A stretch of DNA of 13,173 bases, from assembly GCA_002704045.1 (NCBI GenBank), contig PAFF01000034.1, positions 1-13,173 of the forward strand, written 5' to 3'. The notes below the pieces were generated by a model. The model was not told the DNA's origin. It ran no database searches and worked only from the letters and a program-made list of their open reading frames with translations. How positions within the stretch are numbered: the stretch's first letter is position 1; each line of letters opens with the position of its first letter. The DNA comes from Fidelibacterota bacterium. Its GTDB lineage: Bacteria; Fidelibacterota; Marinisomatia; SCGC-AAA003-L08; GCA-002704045. A program made the position numbers and the translations under genes. Shown piece by piece: positions 1 through 7,987 of the stretch.

Positions 1-14
1 AAATTTTTTTTTAT

Positions 15-18
15 GGAG
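15..18 (+). promoter_or_regulatory. Ribosome binding site of pepA (GGAG)
   Basis: GGAG lies 5 bases before the ATG at position 24, a standard Shine-Dalgarno spacing that supports this start. It is one of the few clear Shine-Dalgarno sites in the window. The T-run just upstream (positions 4-12) could be the tail of a preceding terminator, but the window begins too late to tell. Confidence 0.6.
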
Positions 19-23
19 ATTAG

Positions 24-1505
24 ATGGTAAAAGAAATAAAAGTTTCTTCAAAGTCAGCAGATTCAGTTAAAGCTGATCTATGTATTACAGGTATGTTCGA
101 TGGAAAGTCTATGTCAAAGGATCAGAAGTCTCTTGATTCGGTTTGTAGCGGGGCCTTAAGCTCAGCTGTTGAGCTTTCAGGTTTTGATGCAAAGTTTGGT
201 AAAAGCGTTCAGGTATTTGGTAACTCTAGCTTGAAAAGAGTTTCTGTTTATGGGGCTGGAGATAAAGCTGAATTTAAGACAGATAATGCTAGAGACCTTG
301 CTGCTATGATTGTAAAAGATGCTCAGAAGCATGAGGCTAAGTCAATTACAGTTGATGCTGGATCATTTGGATTGAATCGTGATGCTTTTTGTCAGGCTTT
401 TTGTGAAGGATTGATTCTTGGAGCTTACTCTTTTAATGAATATAAAAGTGATAAGAAAGAAAAAAAAGTGACTCCAATTACTGTAACAGTAACAGGAAAT
501 GCATCAGCAGCCATGGTAAACAAAGCTTTGGCTATTGGAGACTCTGTTAGTCTTGCCAGAGATGTATCTAATCATCCTGCTAATATTGCTACACCAACAT
601 TTTTAGCAAATCATGCAAAAAGAATTGGTAAAGCAAAAAATTTCAAGGTTAAGATTTTAGATTATAAAGATTGCAAAAAGCTAGGTATGGGTGCTTTCTG
701 TGGTGTAGCTCAAGGAGCTAAAGAGCCAGCTAAGGCAATTATAATGGAGTATATGGGTGGTGAAAAAGGTGATAAGCCCTTTGCTCTTGTTGGAAAAGGA
801 TTGACATTTGATTCAGGTGGAATCTCACTTAAGCCAGGTGCTAAGATGGATGAGATGAAGTTTGATATGTGTGGTAGTTCAACAGTATTGGGTGTTATGA
901 ATGCAATTGCAGAGCTGCAGCCGAAAATGAATGTTGTAGCTGTTATTGGTTCTACAGAAAATATGCCAGGCAGCAATGCTCAAAGACCGGGTGATATTGT
1001 AACGGCATATAATGGTAAGACTATTGAGATTTTAAATACGGATGCAGAGGGAAGATTGCTTCTTGCTGATATGCTATCTTACACAGTTGATAAATACAAG
1101 CCTGTTGGAATGATTGATTTTGCGACATTAACAGGGGCTGTATTGATTGCTCTTGGACATAAATCATCAGGAGTAATGGGAAATAATGACGATCTGATGA
1201 AAGAGGTTAAAAAATCAAGTGATAATACTGGCGAGAGAGTGTGGGAGCTTCCAATGTGGGAAGAATACTCAGAAGATATCAAGTCTAAGATTGCTGATAT
1301 TAAAAATCTTGGTGCACCAATGCAGGCAGGAACAATTGCTGGTGGTGTATTCTTGCAAGAGTTTGTAGGTGATACTCCATGGGTCCATATGGATATTGCT
1401 GGTATGGCATGGGGACCAACCAAGCCTTCTTATCAACCTAAAAATGGTGCGACAGGTTATGGTGTAAGAATAGTATATGACCTTTTAGAGAATAGAATTA
1501 AGTAA
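24..1505 (+). CDS. pepA: Leucyl aminopeptidase (peptidase family M17)
   Basis: This is a cytosolic, two-metal aminopeptidase that removes N-terminal residues (preferring Leu and other hydrophobic ones) from peptides, so it works in peptide turnover. The product has 493 residues, the usual M17 length. The variable N-terminal domain covers about residues 1-170 and the catalytic domain about 175-493. The M17 signature NTDAEGRL is at residues 338-345. The expected metal and active-site residues are visible: K258 (in GKGLTFDSGG), D263, K270, D281, D340, E342 and R344. The ATG at 24 follows a good GGAG site. The gene is followed with no gap by a tRNA and a terminator, so peptidase mRNA and tRNA probably share a transcript. 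Hand counts show clearly higher G+C here (37% and 48% in two 60-base samples) than in the genes after 1700. This may reflect expression level or history. The identification is secure; substrate preference is known only at family level. Confidence 0.97.
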   Translation: MVKEIKVSSKSADSVKADLCITGMFDGKSMSKDQKSLDSVCSGALSSAVELSGFDAKFGKSVQVFGNSSLKRVSVYGAGDKAEFKTDNARDLAAMIVKDAQKHEAKSITVDAGSFGLNRDAFCQAFCEGLILGAYSFNEYKSDKKEKKVTPITVTVTGNASAAMVNKALAIGDSVSLARDVSNHPANIATPTFLANHAKRIGKAKNFKVKILDYKDCKKLGMGAFCGVAQGAKEPAKAIIMEYMGGEKGDKPFALVGKGLTFDSGGISLKPGAKMDEMKFDMCGSSTVLGVMNAIAELQPKMNVVAVIGSTENMPGSNAQRPGDIVTAYNGKTIEILNTDAEGRLLLADMLSYTVDKYKPVGMIDFATLTGAVLIALGHKSSGVMGNNDDLMKEVKKSSDNTGERVWELPMWEEYSEDIKSKIADIKNLGAPMQAGTIAGGVFLQEFVGDTPWVHMDIAGMAWGPTKPSYQPKNGATGYGVRIVYDLLENRIK

Positions 1506-1579
1506 GGCAGCGTAGCTCAGTTGGTTAGAGCACCGGAATCATAATCCGGGTGTCCGGGGTTCGAGTCCCTGCGCTGCTA
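1506..1579 (+). tRNA. tRNA-Met (CAU anticodon), probably elongator
   Basis: A 74-base cloverleaf can be folded by eye. It has a 7-bp acceptor stem (GGCAGCG with CGCTGCT), a D arm GCTC/GAGC, an anticodon stem CCGGA/TCCGG with loop ATCATAA (anticodon CAT), a 5-base variable loop and a T arm CGGGG/CCCTG with loop TTCGAGT. The discriminator is A. No CCA is encoded, because the next bases are CTT. The first acceptor pair is G-U rather than G-C. The anticodon stem lacks the three G-C pairs of initiator tRNAs, so it is not fMet. The 5' half closely resembles elongator tRNA-Met. A tRNA-Ile with lysidine-modified CAU cannot be fully excluded. It starts immediately after the pepA stop codon, so it needs processing from a shared transcript or a promoter inside pepA. 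Confidence 0.93.
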
Positions 1580-1590
1580 CTTAAAGATAA

Positions 1591-1625
1591 AGCCCTGTAA
1601 TTTTTATTAGTTACAGGGCTTTTTT
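1591..1625 (+). terminator. Rho-independent terminator after pepA and tRNA
   Basis: A perfect 10-bp inverted repeat (AGCCCTGTAA and TTACAGGGCT) with a 10-base AT-rich loop is followed directly by a run of Ts. It closes the pepA-tRNA unit 11 bases after the tRNA ends. The A-rich stretch before the stem could give partial function on the other strand, but no minus-strand gene needs it. Confidence 0.92.
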
Positions 1626-1694
1626 AAACTAAATAATTAGATATATAGTTGTTTATTTAGTTGTGTAAAATTAGTAATAACTGTAACATAAATA

Positions 1695-2384
1695 ATGAAT
1701 GATCACTATACAATATCCCTATTTACGAACGAATGGTGGTTTGTCAACATTGCATCATTTTCTACCATTTTTGTAATTGTATTTTGTGGAATAAAAGTTG
1801 ATTCAAAAAAAAAAGAATTTATTTCAAAGCTTATTTCCTTTGCTTTAATAACGAGATTTCTTTTAGTTCAATACTATCATCTATTTGTTTTAGAAAATTG
1901 GGATAATGTAGTCAATTTGCCCTTGCATTTATGTGGAATATCATCAATTTTATCAGGTTTCACCTTACTTTACAGGAAACAATTTTTATACGAATTACTA
2001 TTATATTGGGGATTTGCAGGTGCTTTTCACTCTTTTTTTACCCCTGAATTTACAACAGGTCACGAAGGTATTCTGTATTTAGATTATTTTATTTCTCACG
2101 GTGGTATTTTTTTAGCAATTTTTTATTTAACATTTGTATTAAAAATGAGGCCTACTAAAAAATCATGGATAAAAATTTTTATTTTTTCACAAATTTTAAT
2201 CCCAACTATTGGTTACCTTAATTATATACTTAATTCAAATTATATGTTTTTGTGTCAAGCTCCTATCGTAGATAATCCATTAATCTTAACTAGGCAATGG
2301 CCTTGGTATATTTTATTTATAGATTTTATCGCATTATTGCATTTTTACATTATTTATTTGATTTTTAAACTAAAAAATAATTAG
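1695..2384 (+). CDS. YwaF/TIGR02206-type integral membrane protein
   Basis: This is a 229-residue, very hydrophobic protein with about six or seven membrane-spanning segments (roughly residues 16-32, 46-64, 78-94, 98-114, 133-150, 161-180 and 203-225). It fits the TIGR02206/YwaF family of uncharacterised inner-membrane proteins. Family-like features are LPLHLC at residues 75-80, an aromatic and His-rich stretch WGFAGAFHSFFTPEF at 105-119, and HGG at 135-137 inside a membrane segment. The molecular function of the family is not known. The His residues buried near membrane segments hint at cofactor, lipid or substrate contact, but this is speculation. The gene stands alone between the terminator at 1591-1625 and a 73-base gap, so it should have its own promoter in 1626-1694. 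I see no convincing promoter there and no Shine-Dalgarno site before the ATG. Confidence 0.8.
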   Translation: MNDHYTISLFTNEWWFVNIASFSTIFVIVFCGIKVDSKKKEFISKLISFALITRFLLVQYYHLFVLENWDNVVNLPLHLCGISSILSGFTLLYRKQFLYELLLYWGFAGAFHSFFTPEFTTGHEGILYLDYFISHGGIFLAIFYLTFVLKMRPTKKSWIKIFIFSQILIPTIGYLNYILNSNYMFLCQAPIVDNPLILTRQWPWYILFIDFIALLHFYIIYLIFKLKNN

Positions 2385-2447
2385 TAATTCTTTTGGTTTA
2401 AATGCTTATAAAACAATAAATTTTGTACTCTATTATATCATTAAAAA

Positions 2448-2451
2448 AAGG
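2448..2451 (+). promoter_or_regulatory. Ribosome binding site of the outer-membrane protein gene (AAGG)
   Basis: AAGG at the end of an A-run lies 6 bases before the ATG at 2458. The 73-base gap in which it sits (2385-2457) is AT-rich and must hold the promoter for the long downstream gene train if that train begins here. No clear promoter boxes stand out. Confidence 0.5.
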
Positions 2452-2457
2452 TAATAA

Positions 2458-3939
2458 ATGATTATTATAAAATCGTTGGCATTTCTAGGTACTTTTGCAA
2501 TGTGTCAGTTTGACCCAAATGATATAAGTATGTCAGGTAGTTTTGGATCTGTAACTATTGATAATCAGGTATACAACCAGGTTTCTTTTAGACCTGAAAT
2601 ACCAATAGGTAACTTAGGTATAGGCTTAGACTTGTATTTTTACATTGATGGAGAAGGCAATTTTTATAAAGAAAATTGGGATTTTTCAAATACAAAAGCT
2701 GGTTATAGAACAATATTGGATAAAATTTATTATGTAAGATGGGGACGTCCTACTGATCAAGTTTACGTACGAGCTGGTGCCTTGCTTCATTCAACTCTTG
2801 GTAATGGAATTTTGGTTAATGCATACTCAAATGCTATGGAATATCCTCAAATTAAAAGAATTGGTCTTGACTTAAAAGCATCAGCTTCAGGTATAGACTT
2901 CGAGTATATTCAAAGTGATTTTAAAAGAATTCCAGGATTAATGGCTTTAAGGTTGTCAGGTGAAGTTATGCCCAAAGTATCACTTGGTTTTTCAGTGGCT
3001 ACTGATCGTAATCAAATTGCTGGTTTACCAGATAGAGATGATGACAAATATCCTGATATTTTTGACCATTTTCCAGACGATAATAACGCTTATGATGAAG
3101 CATTAGTTAACGAAGAAGCTTGGAGGGATACCTGGAATTCAAGTGTAGATACTGCCAACTTTCCTTTTGAAGATTGGTTTAATCAATTGCCATTAAATCA
3201 CAATAATTATAATCCCAATGATAACAAAAATTCAGATGCCATAAGTGCATTTAGTTTTGATTTGGTTTATAAGTTAAATTCAAGTATGAATCTATATTCA
3301 CAGTTTGCTCAATTAATTGGAGAAACTGAGAATCCTGCAATTGAGGATAACAGCCTAGGAATGGGCTTAGTTCCAATTGGATTGCAGGCAAGGTTTGGTC
3401 CAATTAATCTAAAAGCTGAACTTAGAAGTAATTCCCGCAATTTTATATTTAATTACTGGGATCGCTCCTACGATGTTACAAGGGTTGCTTACGATTATGA
3501 TAATGCAAAAATTATAACAAGAGAATCACAGTTGTATAGATATGGTAAAATGAGTGGAATTTACACTGAAATATATGCAAACGTATATAATTTGTTAACA
3601 ATTGGTATGGGATATCAAGATTTAACTGGTGAACAATGGTATGATGATTTAGAAGACTACATTGACGATTCAAACAGATCTTTAAATGGATCGATTGATG
3701 TAAATACTTCAATAATACCAAGACTTAAGATGGCAAAGCTATTTTATATGCAAAATAATGTTGAAAACCCCTTTAGTTTTGACAAAACTCCCTCAACTGT
3801 ATACGGATATGATTTATCTTTTAAAATCAATTCTAATATGATATTACTTTATAAGTCAAGGACTACGTTTGTTGATTTTGGTAATGGCATAGAATCTGTT
3901 AATTCTGCTCAATTTGAAACTCAAATTTTATTCAATTAA
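2458..3939 (+). CDS. Predicted outer-membrane beta-barrel protein with TSP3-like calcium-binding insert
   Basis: This 493-residue protein starts with a short hydrophobic export signal (about residues 1-16). The rest is dominated by alternating polar and hydrophobic strands rich in Tyr, Phe, Gly and Asn, as expected for an outer-membrane beta-barrel, and it ends in FETQILFN, an aromatic-rich last strand. I do not recognise a named family. Around residues 191-213 an Asp-rich stretch (DRDDDKYPDIFDHFPDD) resembles one thrombospondin type 3 repeat. It is followed by a polar, Trp- and Asn-rich segment to about residue 262, probably an extracellular loop. A role as a porin or surface-binding barrel is inference. 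The stop codon directly abuts the alaS start (no spacer), so it is co-transcribed with a housekeeping gene. The good RBS (AAGG) supports the ATG start. Confidence 0.75.
   Translation: MIIIKSLAFLGTFAMCQFDPNDISMSGSFGSVTIDNQVYNQVSFRPEIPIGNLGIGLDLYFYIDGEGNFYKENWDFSNTKAGYRTILDKIYYVRWGRPTDQVYVRAGALLHSTLGNGILVNAYSNAMEYPQIKRIGLDLKASASGIDFEYIQSDFKRIPGLMALRLSGEVMPKVSLGFSVATDRNQIAGLPDRDDDKYPDIFDHFPDDNNAYDEALVNEEAWRDTWNSSVDTANFPFEDWFNQLPLNHNNYNPNDNKNSDAISAFSFDLVYKLNSSMNLYSQFAQLIGETENPAIEDNSLGMGLVPIGLQARFGPINLKAELRSNSRNFIFNYWDRSYDVTRVAYDYDNAKIITRESQLYRYGKMSGIYTEIYANVYNLLTIGMGYQDLTGEQWYDDLEDYIDDSNRSLNGSIDVNTSIIPRLKMAKLFYMQNNVENPFSFDKTPSTVYGYDLSFKINSNMILLYKSRTTFVDFGNGIESVNSAQFETQILFN
3031..3096 (+). other. 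Thrombospondin type 3-like Asp-rich motif in the barrel protein
   Basis: Residues 192-213 of the barrel protein read D-x-D-D-D-x-x-x-D-x-x-D-x-F-P-D-D, close to the D-x-D-x-D-G-x-x-D-x-x-D-x-x-P-D-D pattern of calcium-binding TSP3 repeats. The usual Gly after the third Asp is Lys here, and there is a single copy. It probably forms a calcium-stabilised extracellular loop or linker; this is inference from the pattern. Confidence 0.55.
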
Positions 3940-6537
3940 ATGAAATCTAAACTGGTAAGACAACAATTTATTGAGTTCTTTGAAAAAAAAGGACATAAAC
4001 ATATTAGGAGTTCATCAGTTGCTCCACTTGATGATCCAACGCTTTTATTTACGAATGCTGGTATGAACCAATTTAAACCAATTTTTTTAGGTGATAAAAA
4101 TCCAGATTACATTAGAGTTGCTAATTCACAAAAATGTATTAGAGTTAGCGGAAAACACAATGATCTCGAGGAGGTTGGTGTTGATGATTATCACCACACT
4201 TTCTTTGAAATGTTAGGAAATTGGTCTTTCGGTGATTATTACAAAAAAGAAGCAATCGAATGGGCTTGGGAGCTTTTAACTGATGTATGGAAGCTTGATA
4301 AGAAGAGAATATGGGTAACAATTTTTAAAGATGATGATGAGACAGGAGAAATTTGGAAAAAAAATACTGATATCAGTTCAGATAGAATTTTAAAATTTGG
4401 TCATAAAGATAATTTTTGGGAAATGGGAGATATTGGTCCTTGCGGTCCTTGTACAGAGATTCATTATTTTACAGGAAATAATATCGATGTTCAAAATGCC
4501 GATGGAGTAAATGTTTTACCAGAATACAGAGAAATTTGGAATTTAGTTTTCATACAGTTCAATAGAGATAAAAATGGCAAATTGCATGATTTACCAAATA
4601 AACATGTTGATACTGGAATGGGATTGGAAAGAGTTGTATCTATTTTAAATAGTAAAAGTTCCAATTACGATACGGATCTTTTTCAACCAATTATTGATAA
4701 AATTGCTGAATTGTCAGGAAAAAAATATTCATATAAAAAAGGGGTACCTCATAGGGTATTATCTGACCACATAAGAATGCTTTCTTTTTCAATCGCTGAT
4801 GGTGCAATGCCTGGCAATGAAGGCAGAGGCTATGTTTTAAGAAGAGTTTTAAGAAGGGCTTCTAGATATGGTCGTACTTTAGGAATAAATGAACCATTTT
4901 TATCTAAGTTAGTTCCTGTTTTGATTGATATTATGGGAAATTCTTTTACTGAGCTCAGAGAAAAGCAATTACACATTGAAAGAGTCATTTTTTCAGAAGA
5001 GAAGTCTTTTTTAAATACACTTGATAAAGGGTTAAATATTTTTGATAAAATTATTAATAACAATTTATTAGATGGTAAAATCACCGGAGAAGATGTATTT
5101 AAGCTCTATGATACATATGGTTTTCCTGTAGATTTAACAGCTTTAATGGCAAAAGAAAAAGGAATTGGTATTAATATCAATGATTTCCAAAAATTAATGG
5201 AACAGCAAAAAAATAGGGCACGTCAATCTGGAAAATTTAGAGCCATAATTAATAAAGCTAATTGGACACTTATTGATCAGGGCAGTTCGAATGAATTCTT
5301 GGGTTACAGTAAAACAAGAACTAATTCAAAAATTAGAAAATTTAGAAAAATTGATGATTGCCACTATGAAATAGTATTAAATCAGACCCCTTTTTATGCC
5401 GAACAAGGTGGACAGGTTGGCGATACTGGTATAATAAGTTCAGAAAACTTTTCTTTTGATGTGATAGACACAAGATTTGATAGTGGCGATATTATACACT
5501 TAGGAAAAATAAAAAAAGGTGATATTGAACCGCAAGTTAATGTCTTAGCTATAATTGATTCTAAGAGAAGGCAAAATATTCGTTTAAATCATACAGCTAC
5601 ACATTTGTTGCATAAAGCCTTAAAAATCGTACTAGGTGAACACGTGCATCAGGCAGGATCATTAGTTGAAGATAAAAGATTGAGATTTGATTTTACGCAT
5701 AGTGAAAAATTAAAAAGTGAAGAAATTTTTGAAGTAGAAAAAATTGTTAACAAGATAATTAGAAAAAATTCTTTAATACACACCAATGTTATGGATTTTG
5801 ATTCAGCAAAAAAAACTGGAGCAGTTTCTATGTTTGGAGAAAAATATGGCGATACTGTTAGAGTAGTTGTTGTGGACGATTTTTCTAATGAATTTTGTGG
5901 AGGTACTCACGCAGAAAGGACAGGTGATATAGGGTTATTTAAAATAACTTCAGAATCTTCCTTAGCATCAGGTGTTAGACGTATAGAGGCAATAACTAGT
6001 AGTGAAAGTATTGATTGGATAAATCGCAGAGATAATATCATCCATAAAATTCAAAAGGTAATGAATTGTTCAGATGAAGATATAAATATAAGAGTTGAGT
6101 CTTTATTAAAAAATAAAATTGATCTAGAAAAAAGAATCACAAAACATAATTTGCTTGGAACCAATAATATTTCTAAAGATATTTTGAAAAAGATAGAAGA
6201 AATTAATGGATGTAAACTTGTAGTTGATCAAATTGAATTCTCAGGTAATATTTTGGATCTTGGTGATCAAATCAGAAGTAAGTTGAAAAATGGTGTTGCC
6301 TTAATAGGAATTATCAATAATGATAGACCTTTTGTCCTTTGTGCTGTCACTGATTCACTTGTTGGTTTATTTAATGCAGGAAACATTGTAAATAAAATTG
6401 GTAAAAAAATGAATGGTGGAGGAGGAGGTAAGCCCCATCTAGCTCAAGCTGGAGGTAAAGATGTAAGTTTACTTCCAGATGTATTAAAATTTGGTAAAGA
6501 ATTAATTATAAATAGGTTAAAGAATGAGAAAAACTAA
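3940..6537 (+). CDS. alaS: Alanyl-tRNA synthetase
   Basis: This enzyme charges tRNA-Ala with alanine and edits mischarged Ser- and Gly-tRNA-Ala. The 865-residue product is full length (E. coli has 876). The class II catalytic core covers about residues 1-240, with TNAGMNQFKP near residue 39, HHTFFEMLGNWSFGDY at 85-100 and the motif-3-like GRGYVLRRVLRRASRYGR near residues 293-310. The editing domain carries the zinc-binding HxxxH (H551, H555) and CxxxH (C653, H657). The C-terminal domain ends with the Gly-rich GGGGGKPHLAQAGG stretch typical of the family. The ATG directly follows the stop of the barrel-protein gene, and no Shine-Dalgarno site is seen, so translational coupling is likely. The last 14 bases overlap gcvPB. 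Nothing is missing from the known functional motifs. Confidence 0.98.
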   Translation: MKSKLVRQQFIEFFEKKGHKHIRSSSVAPLDDPTLLFTNAGMNQFKPIFLGDKNPDYIRVANSQKCIRVSGKHNDLEEVGVDDYHHTFFEMLGNWSFGDYYKKEAIEWAWELLTDVWKLDKKRIWVTIFKDDDETGEIWKKNTDISSDRILKFGHKDNFWEMGDIGPCGPCTEIHYFTGNNIDVQNADGVNVLPEYREIWNLVFIQFNRDKNGKLHDLPNKHVDTGMGLERVVSILNSKSSNYDTDLFQPIIDKIAELSGKKYSYKKGVPHRVLSDHIRMLSFSIADGAMPGNEGRGYVLRRVLRRASRYGRTLGINEPFLSKLVPVLIDIMGNSFTELREKQLHIERVIFSEEKSFLNTLDKGLNIFDKIINNNLLDGKITGEDVFKLYDTYGFPVDLTALMAKEKGIGININDFQKLMEQQKNRARQSGKFRAIINKANWTLIDQGSSNEFLGYSKTRTNSKIRKFRKIDDCHYEIVLNQTPFYAEQGGQVGDTGIISSENFSFDVIDTRFDSGDIIHLGKIKKGDIEPQVNVLAIIDSKRRQNIRLNHTATHLLHKALKIVLGEHVHQAGSLVEDKRLRFDFTHSEKLKSEEIFEVEKIVNKIIRKNSLIHTNVMDFDSAKKTGAVSMFGEKYGDTVRVVVVDDFSNEFCGGTHAERTGDIGLFKITSESSLASGVRRIEAITSSESIDWINRRDNIIHKIQKVMNCSDEDINIRVESLLKNKIDLEKRITKHNLLGTNNISKDILKKIEEINGCKLVVDQIEFSGNILDLGDQIRSKLKNGVALIGIINNDRPFVLCAVTDSLVGLFNAGNIVNKIGKKMNGGGGGKPHLAQAGGKDVSLLPDVLKFGKELIINRLKNEKN

Positions 6538-7987
6538 TACAATTTTTGGAAAAAGTGATCCGGGTGTAGCTGGAGTAAGTTTACCTGACACTGATGTTGC
6601 TAATGTTAATATAGATGAAATAATCGATGATGAATTTCTTAGAAAAGAGTCTCCTAATTTACCAGAGGTTCCAGAATCTCAAGTTGTAAGACACTACATC
6701 GATTTATCTAATAAGAATTATCATATAGATAAGAATTTTTATCCTTTAGGATCTTGTACAATGAAGTATAATCCTAAAATTAATGAGGTTGTAGCAAACT
6801 TTGATTCAATAAAAAATCTACATCCAGATCAACCAGTTGAGACTGTTCAAGGAGCAATGGAATTAATTTATGAATTAGAGCAAATGTTGAAAAAAATTAC
6901 AGGGATGTCTAGGTGTACGTTGCAGCCAAGTGCGGGTGCCCAGGGAGAACTTGCAGGTGCAATGGTAATTAAACAATATCATATTTTTAAAGGAAATGAT
7001 AAAAATGTGATACTAGTACCTGATTCAGCACATGGCACTAATCCAGCCACTGTTGTAAGAGTAGGTTACAAAACTAGAGTAATTAAAAGTGATTCTAGAG
7101 GAAGAGTTGATATTGATGATTTGAAAAAAAATATAGATTCAAAAGTTGCAGGTTTAATGTTAACTCAACCAAATACTTTAGGTCTTTTTGAAGATAACAT
7201 TCAAGAAATAACTAAATTAATTCATGATGTAGATGGTCTAGTATATATGGATGGAGCGAATTTAAATGCTTTGGTAGGTATTGTTAGACCAGCAGATATG
7301 GGTTTTGATATTACCCACATGAATTTACATAAAACTTTTTCAACTCCTCATGGTGGAGGAGGTCCTGGATCAGGTCCTATTGGTGTTGTGGAAAAACTTG
7401 TTCCTTTTTTGCCAGTTCCAGTGATTGATAGAAAAGATGATGGTTCATTTTTTTGGAATTATAATTATCCCAATTCAATAGGAAGACTTCATGGTCAATT
7501 TGGAAATTTTGGAATTTTAGTTAGAGCATTTACATATATCAAAATGTTAGGAGATAGAGGCTTAAGAGAGATGTCGAGCAATGCAGTATTAAATGCTAAT
7601 TATTTAAAATCTCTTATTGTAGATAAATATGATGTACCATACACAGATGGGATTATGCACGAATTTGTTATTTCAGGTATCAAACAGAAAAAAAGAGGAA
7701 CAAAAGTATTAGATATTGCAAAAAAAATATTAGATGAAGGATATCATTCACCAACAATATATTTTCCAATAAATGTCCCAGAGGCAATGATGATTGAACC
7801 TACAGAAACAGAAACAAAAAAAACTTTGGATGAATATGCAAGTACATTGATTAAGATTGACAAATTAGTTGACGATAACCCTAATGAACTTCGTGATGCT
7901 CCAATAACTACCCCTGTGCAACGTTTAAATGAAGCTCAAGCAAGTAGAAACCCGGATGTAAGGTGGGATTTTGAAATATCTGATTGA
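6524..7987 (+). CDS. gcvPB: Glycine dehydrogenase (decarboxylating), subunit 2
   Basis: This is the PLP-binding half of the split P-protein of the glycine cleavage system. With subunit 1 it decarboxylates glycine and passes the aminomethyl group to the lipoyl H-protein, finally feeding one-carbon units to folate. The product has 487 residues, the normal size for the two-subunit form rather than a truncated 950-residue P-protein. Visible hallmarks are FYPLGSCTMKYNP near residues 67-79, HGTNPATVVRVGYK in the middle, and NLHKTFSTPHGGGGPG, where K270 should form the Schiff base with PLP. The N-terminus (TIFGKSDPGVAGVSLP) matches the family start and supports the ATG that overlaps alaS by 14 bases. 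Subunit 1, the T- and H-proteins and the lipoamide dehydrogenase are not in this window, so the system must be dispersed. Confidence 0.97.
   Translation: MRKTNTIFGKSDPGVAGVSLPDTDVANVNIDEIIDDEFLRKESPNLPEVPESQVVRHYIDLSNKNYHIDKNFYPLGSCTMKYNPKINEVVANFDSIKNLHPDQPVETVQGAMELIYELEQMLKKITGMSRCTLQPSAGAQGELAGAMVIKQYHIFKGNDKNVILVPDSAHGTNPATVVRVGYKTRVIKSDSRGRVDIDDLKKNIDSKVAGLMLTQPNTLGLFEDNIQEITKLIHDVDGLVYMDGANLNALVGIVRPADMGFDITHMNLHKTFSTPHGGGGPGSGPIGVVEKLVPFLPVPVIDRKDDGSFFWNYNYPNSIGRLHGQFGNFGILVRAFTYIKMLGDRGLREMSSNAVLNANYLKSLIVDKYDVPYTDGIMHEFVISGIKQKKRGTKVLDIAKKILDEGYHSPTIYFPINVPEAMMIEPTETETKKTLDEYASTLIKIDKLVDDNPNELRDAPITTPVQRLNEAQASRNPDVRWDFEISD

Noticed and set aside
1079..1423. A 114-codon minus-strand frame inside pepA
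   Set aside because: It lies opposite the conserved catalytic domain of pepA and has no family features or start signals of its own.
1506..1579. tRNA-Ile with lysidine-modified CAU anticodon
   Set aside because: The anticodon alone allows it, but the overall sequence is closer to elongator tRNA-Met. A tRNA classifier would settle this.
1626..1694. Promoter or small RNA in the gap after the terminator
   Set aside because: The gap is AT-rich with several TATA-like runs, but no pair of boxes with proper spacing and no stable hairpin could be picked out.
2385..2457. Bacteroidetes-type promoter (TTTG and TAnnTTTG boxes) before the barrel gene
   Set aside because: TTTG at 2392-2395 and a TAAATTTTG-like run at 2417-2425 are present, but the second box has one base too many and the spacing of 21 bases is not standard, so I did not call it.
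6416..6466. Simple repeat of GGT/GGA codons near the end of alaS
   Set aside because: It encodes the conserved Gly-rich GGGGGKPHLAQAGG stretch of AlaRS, so it is protein sequence and not a DNA repeat element.
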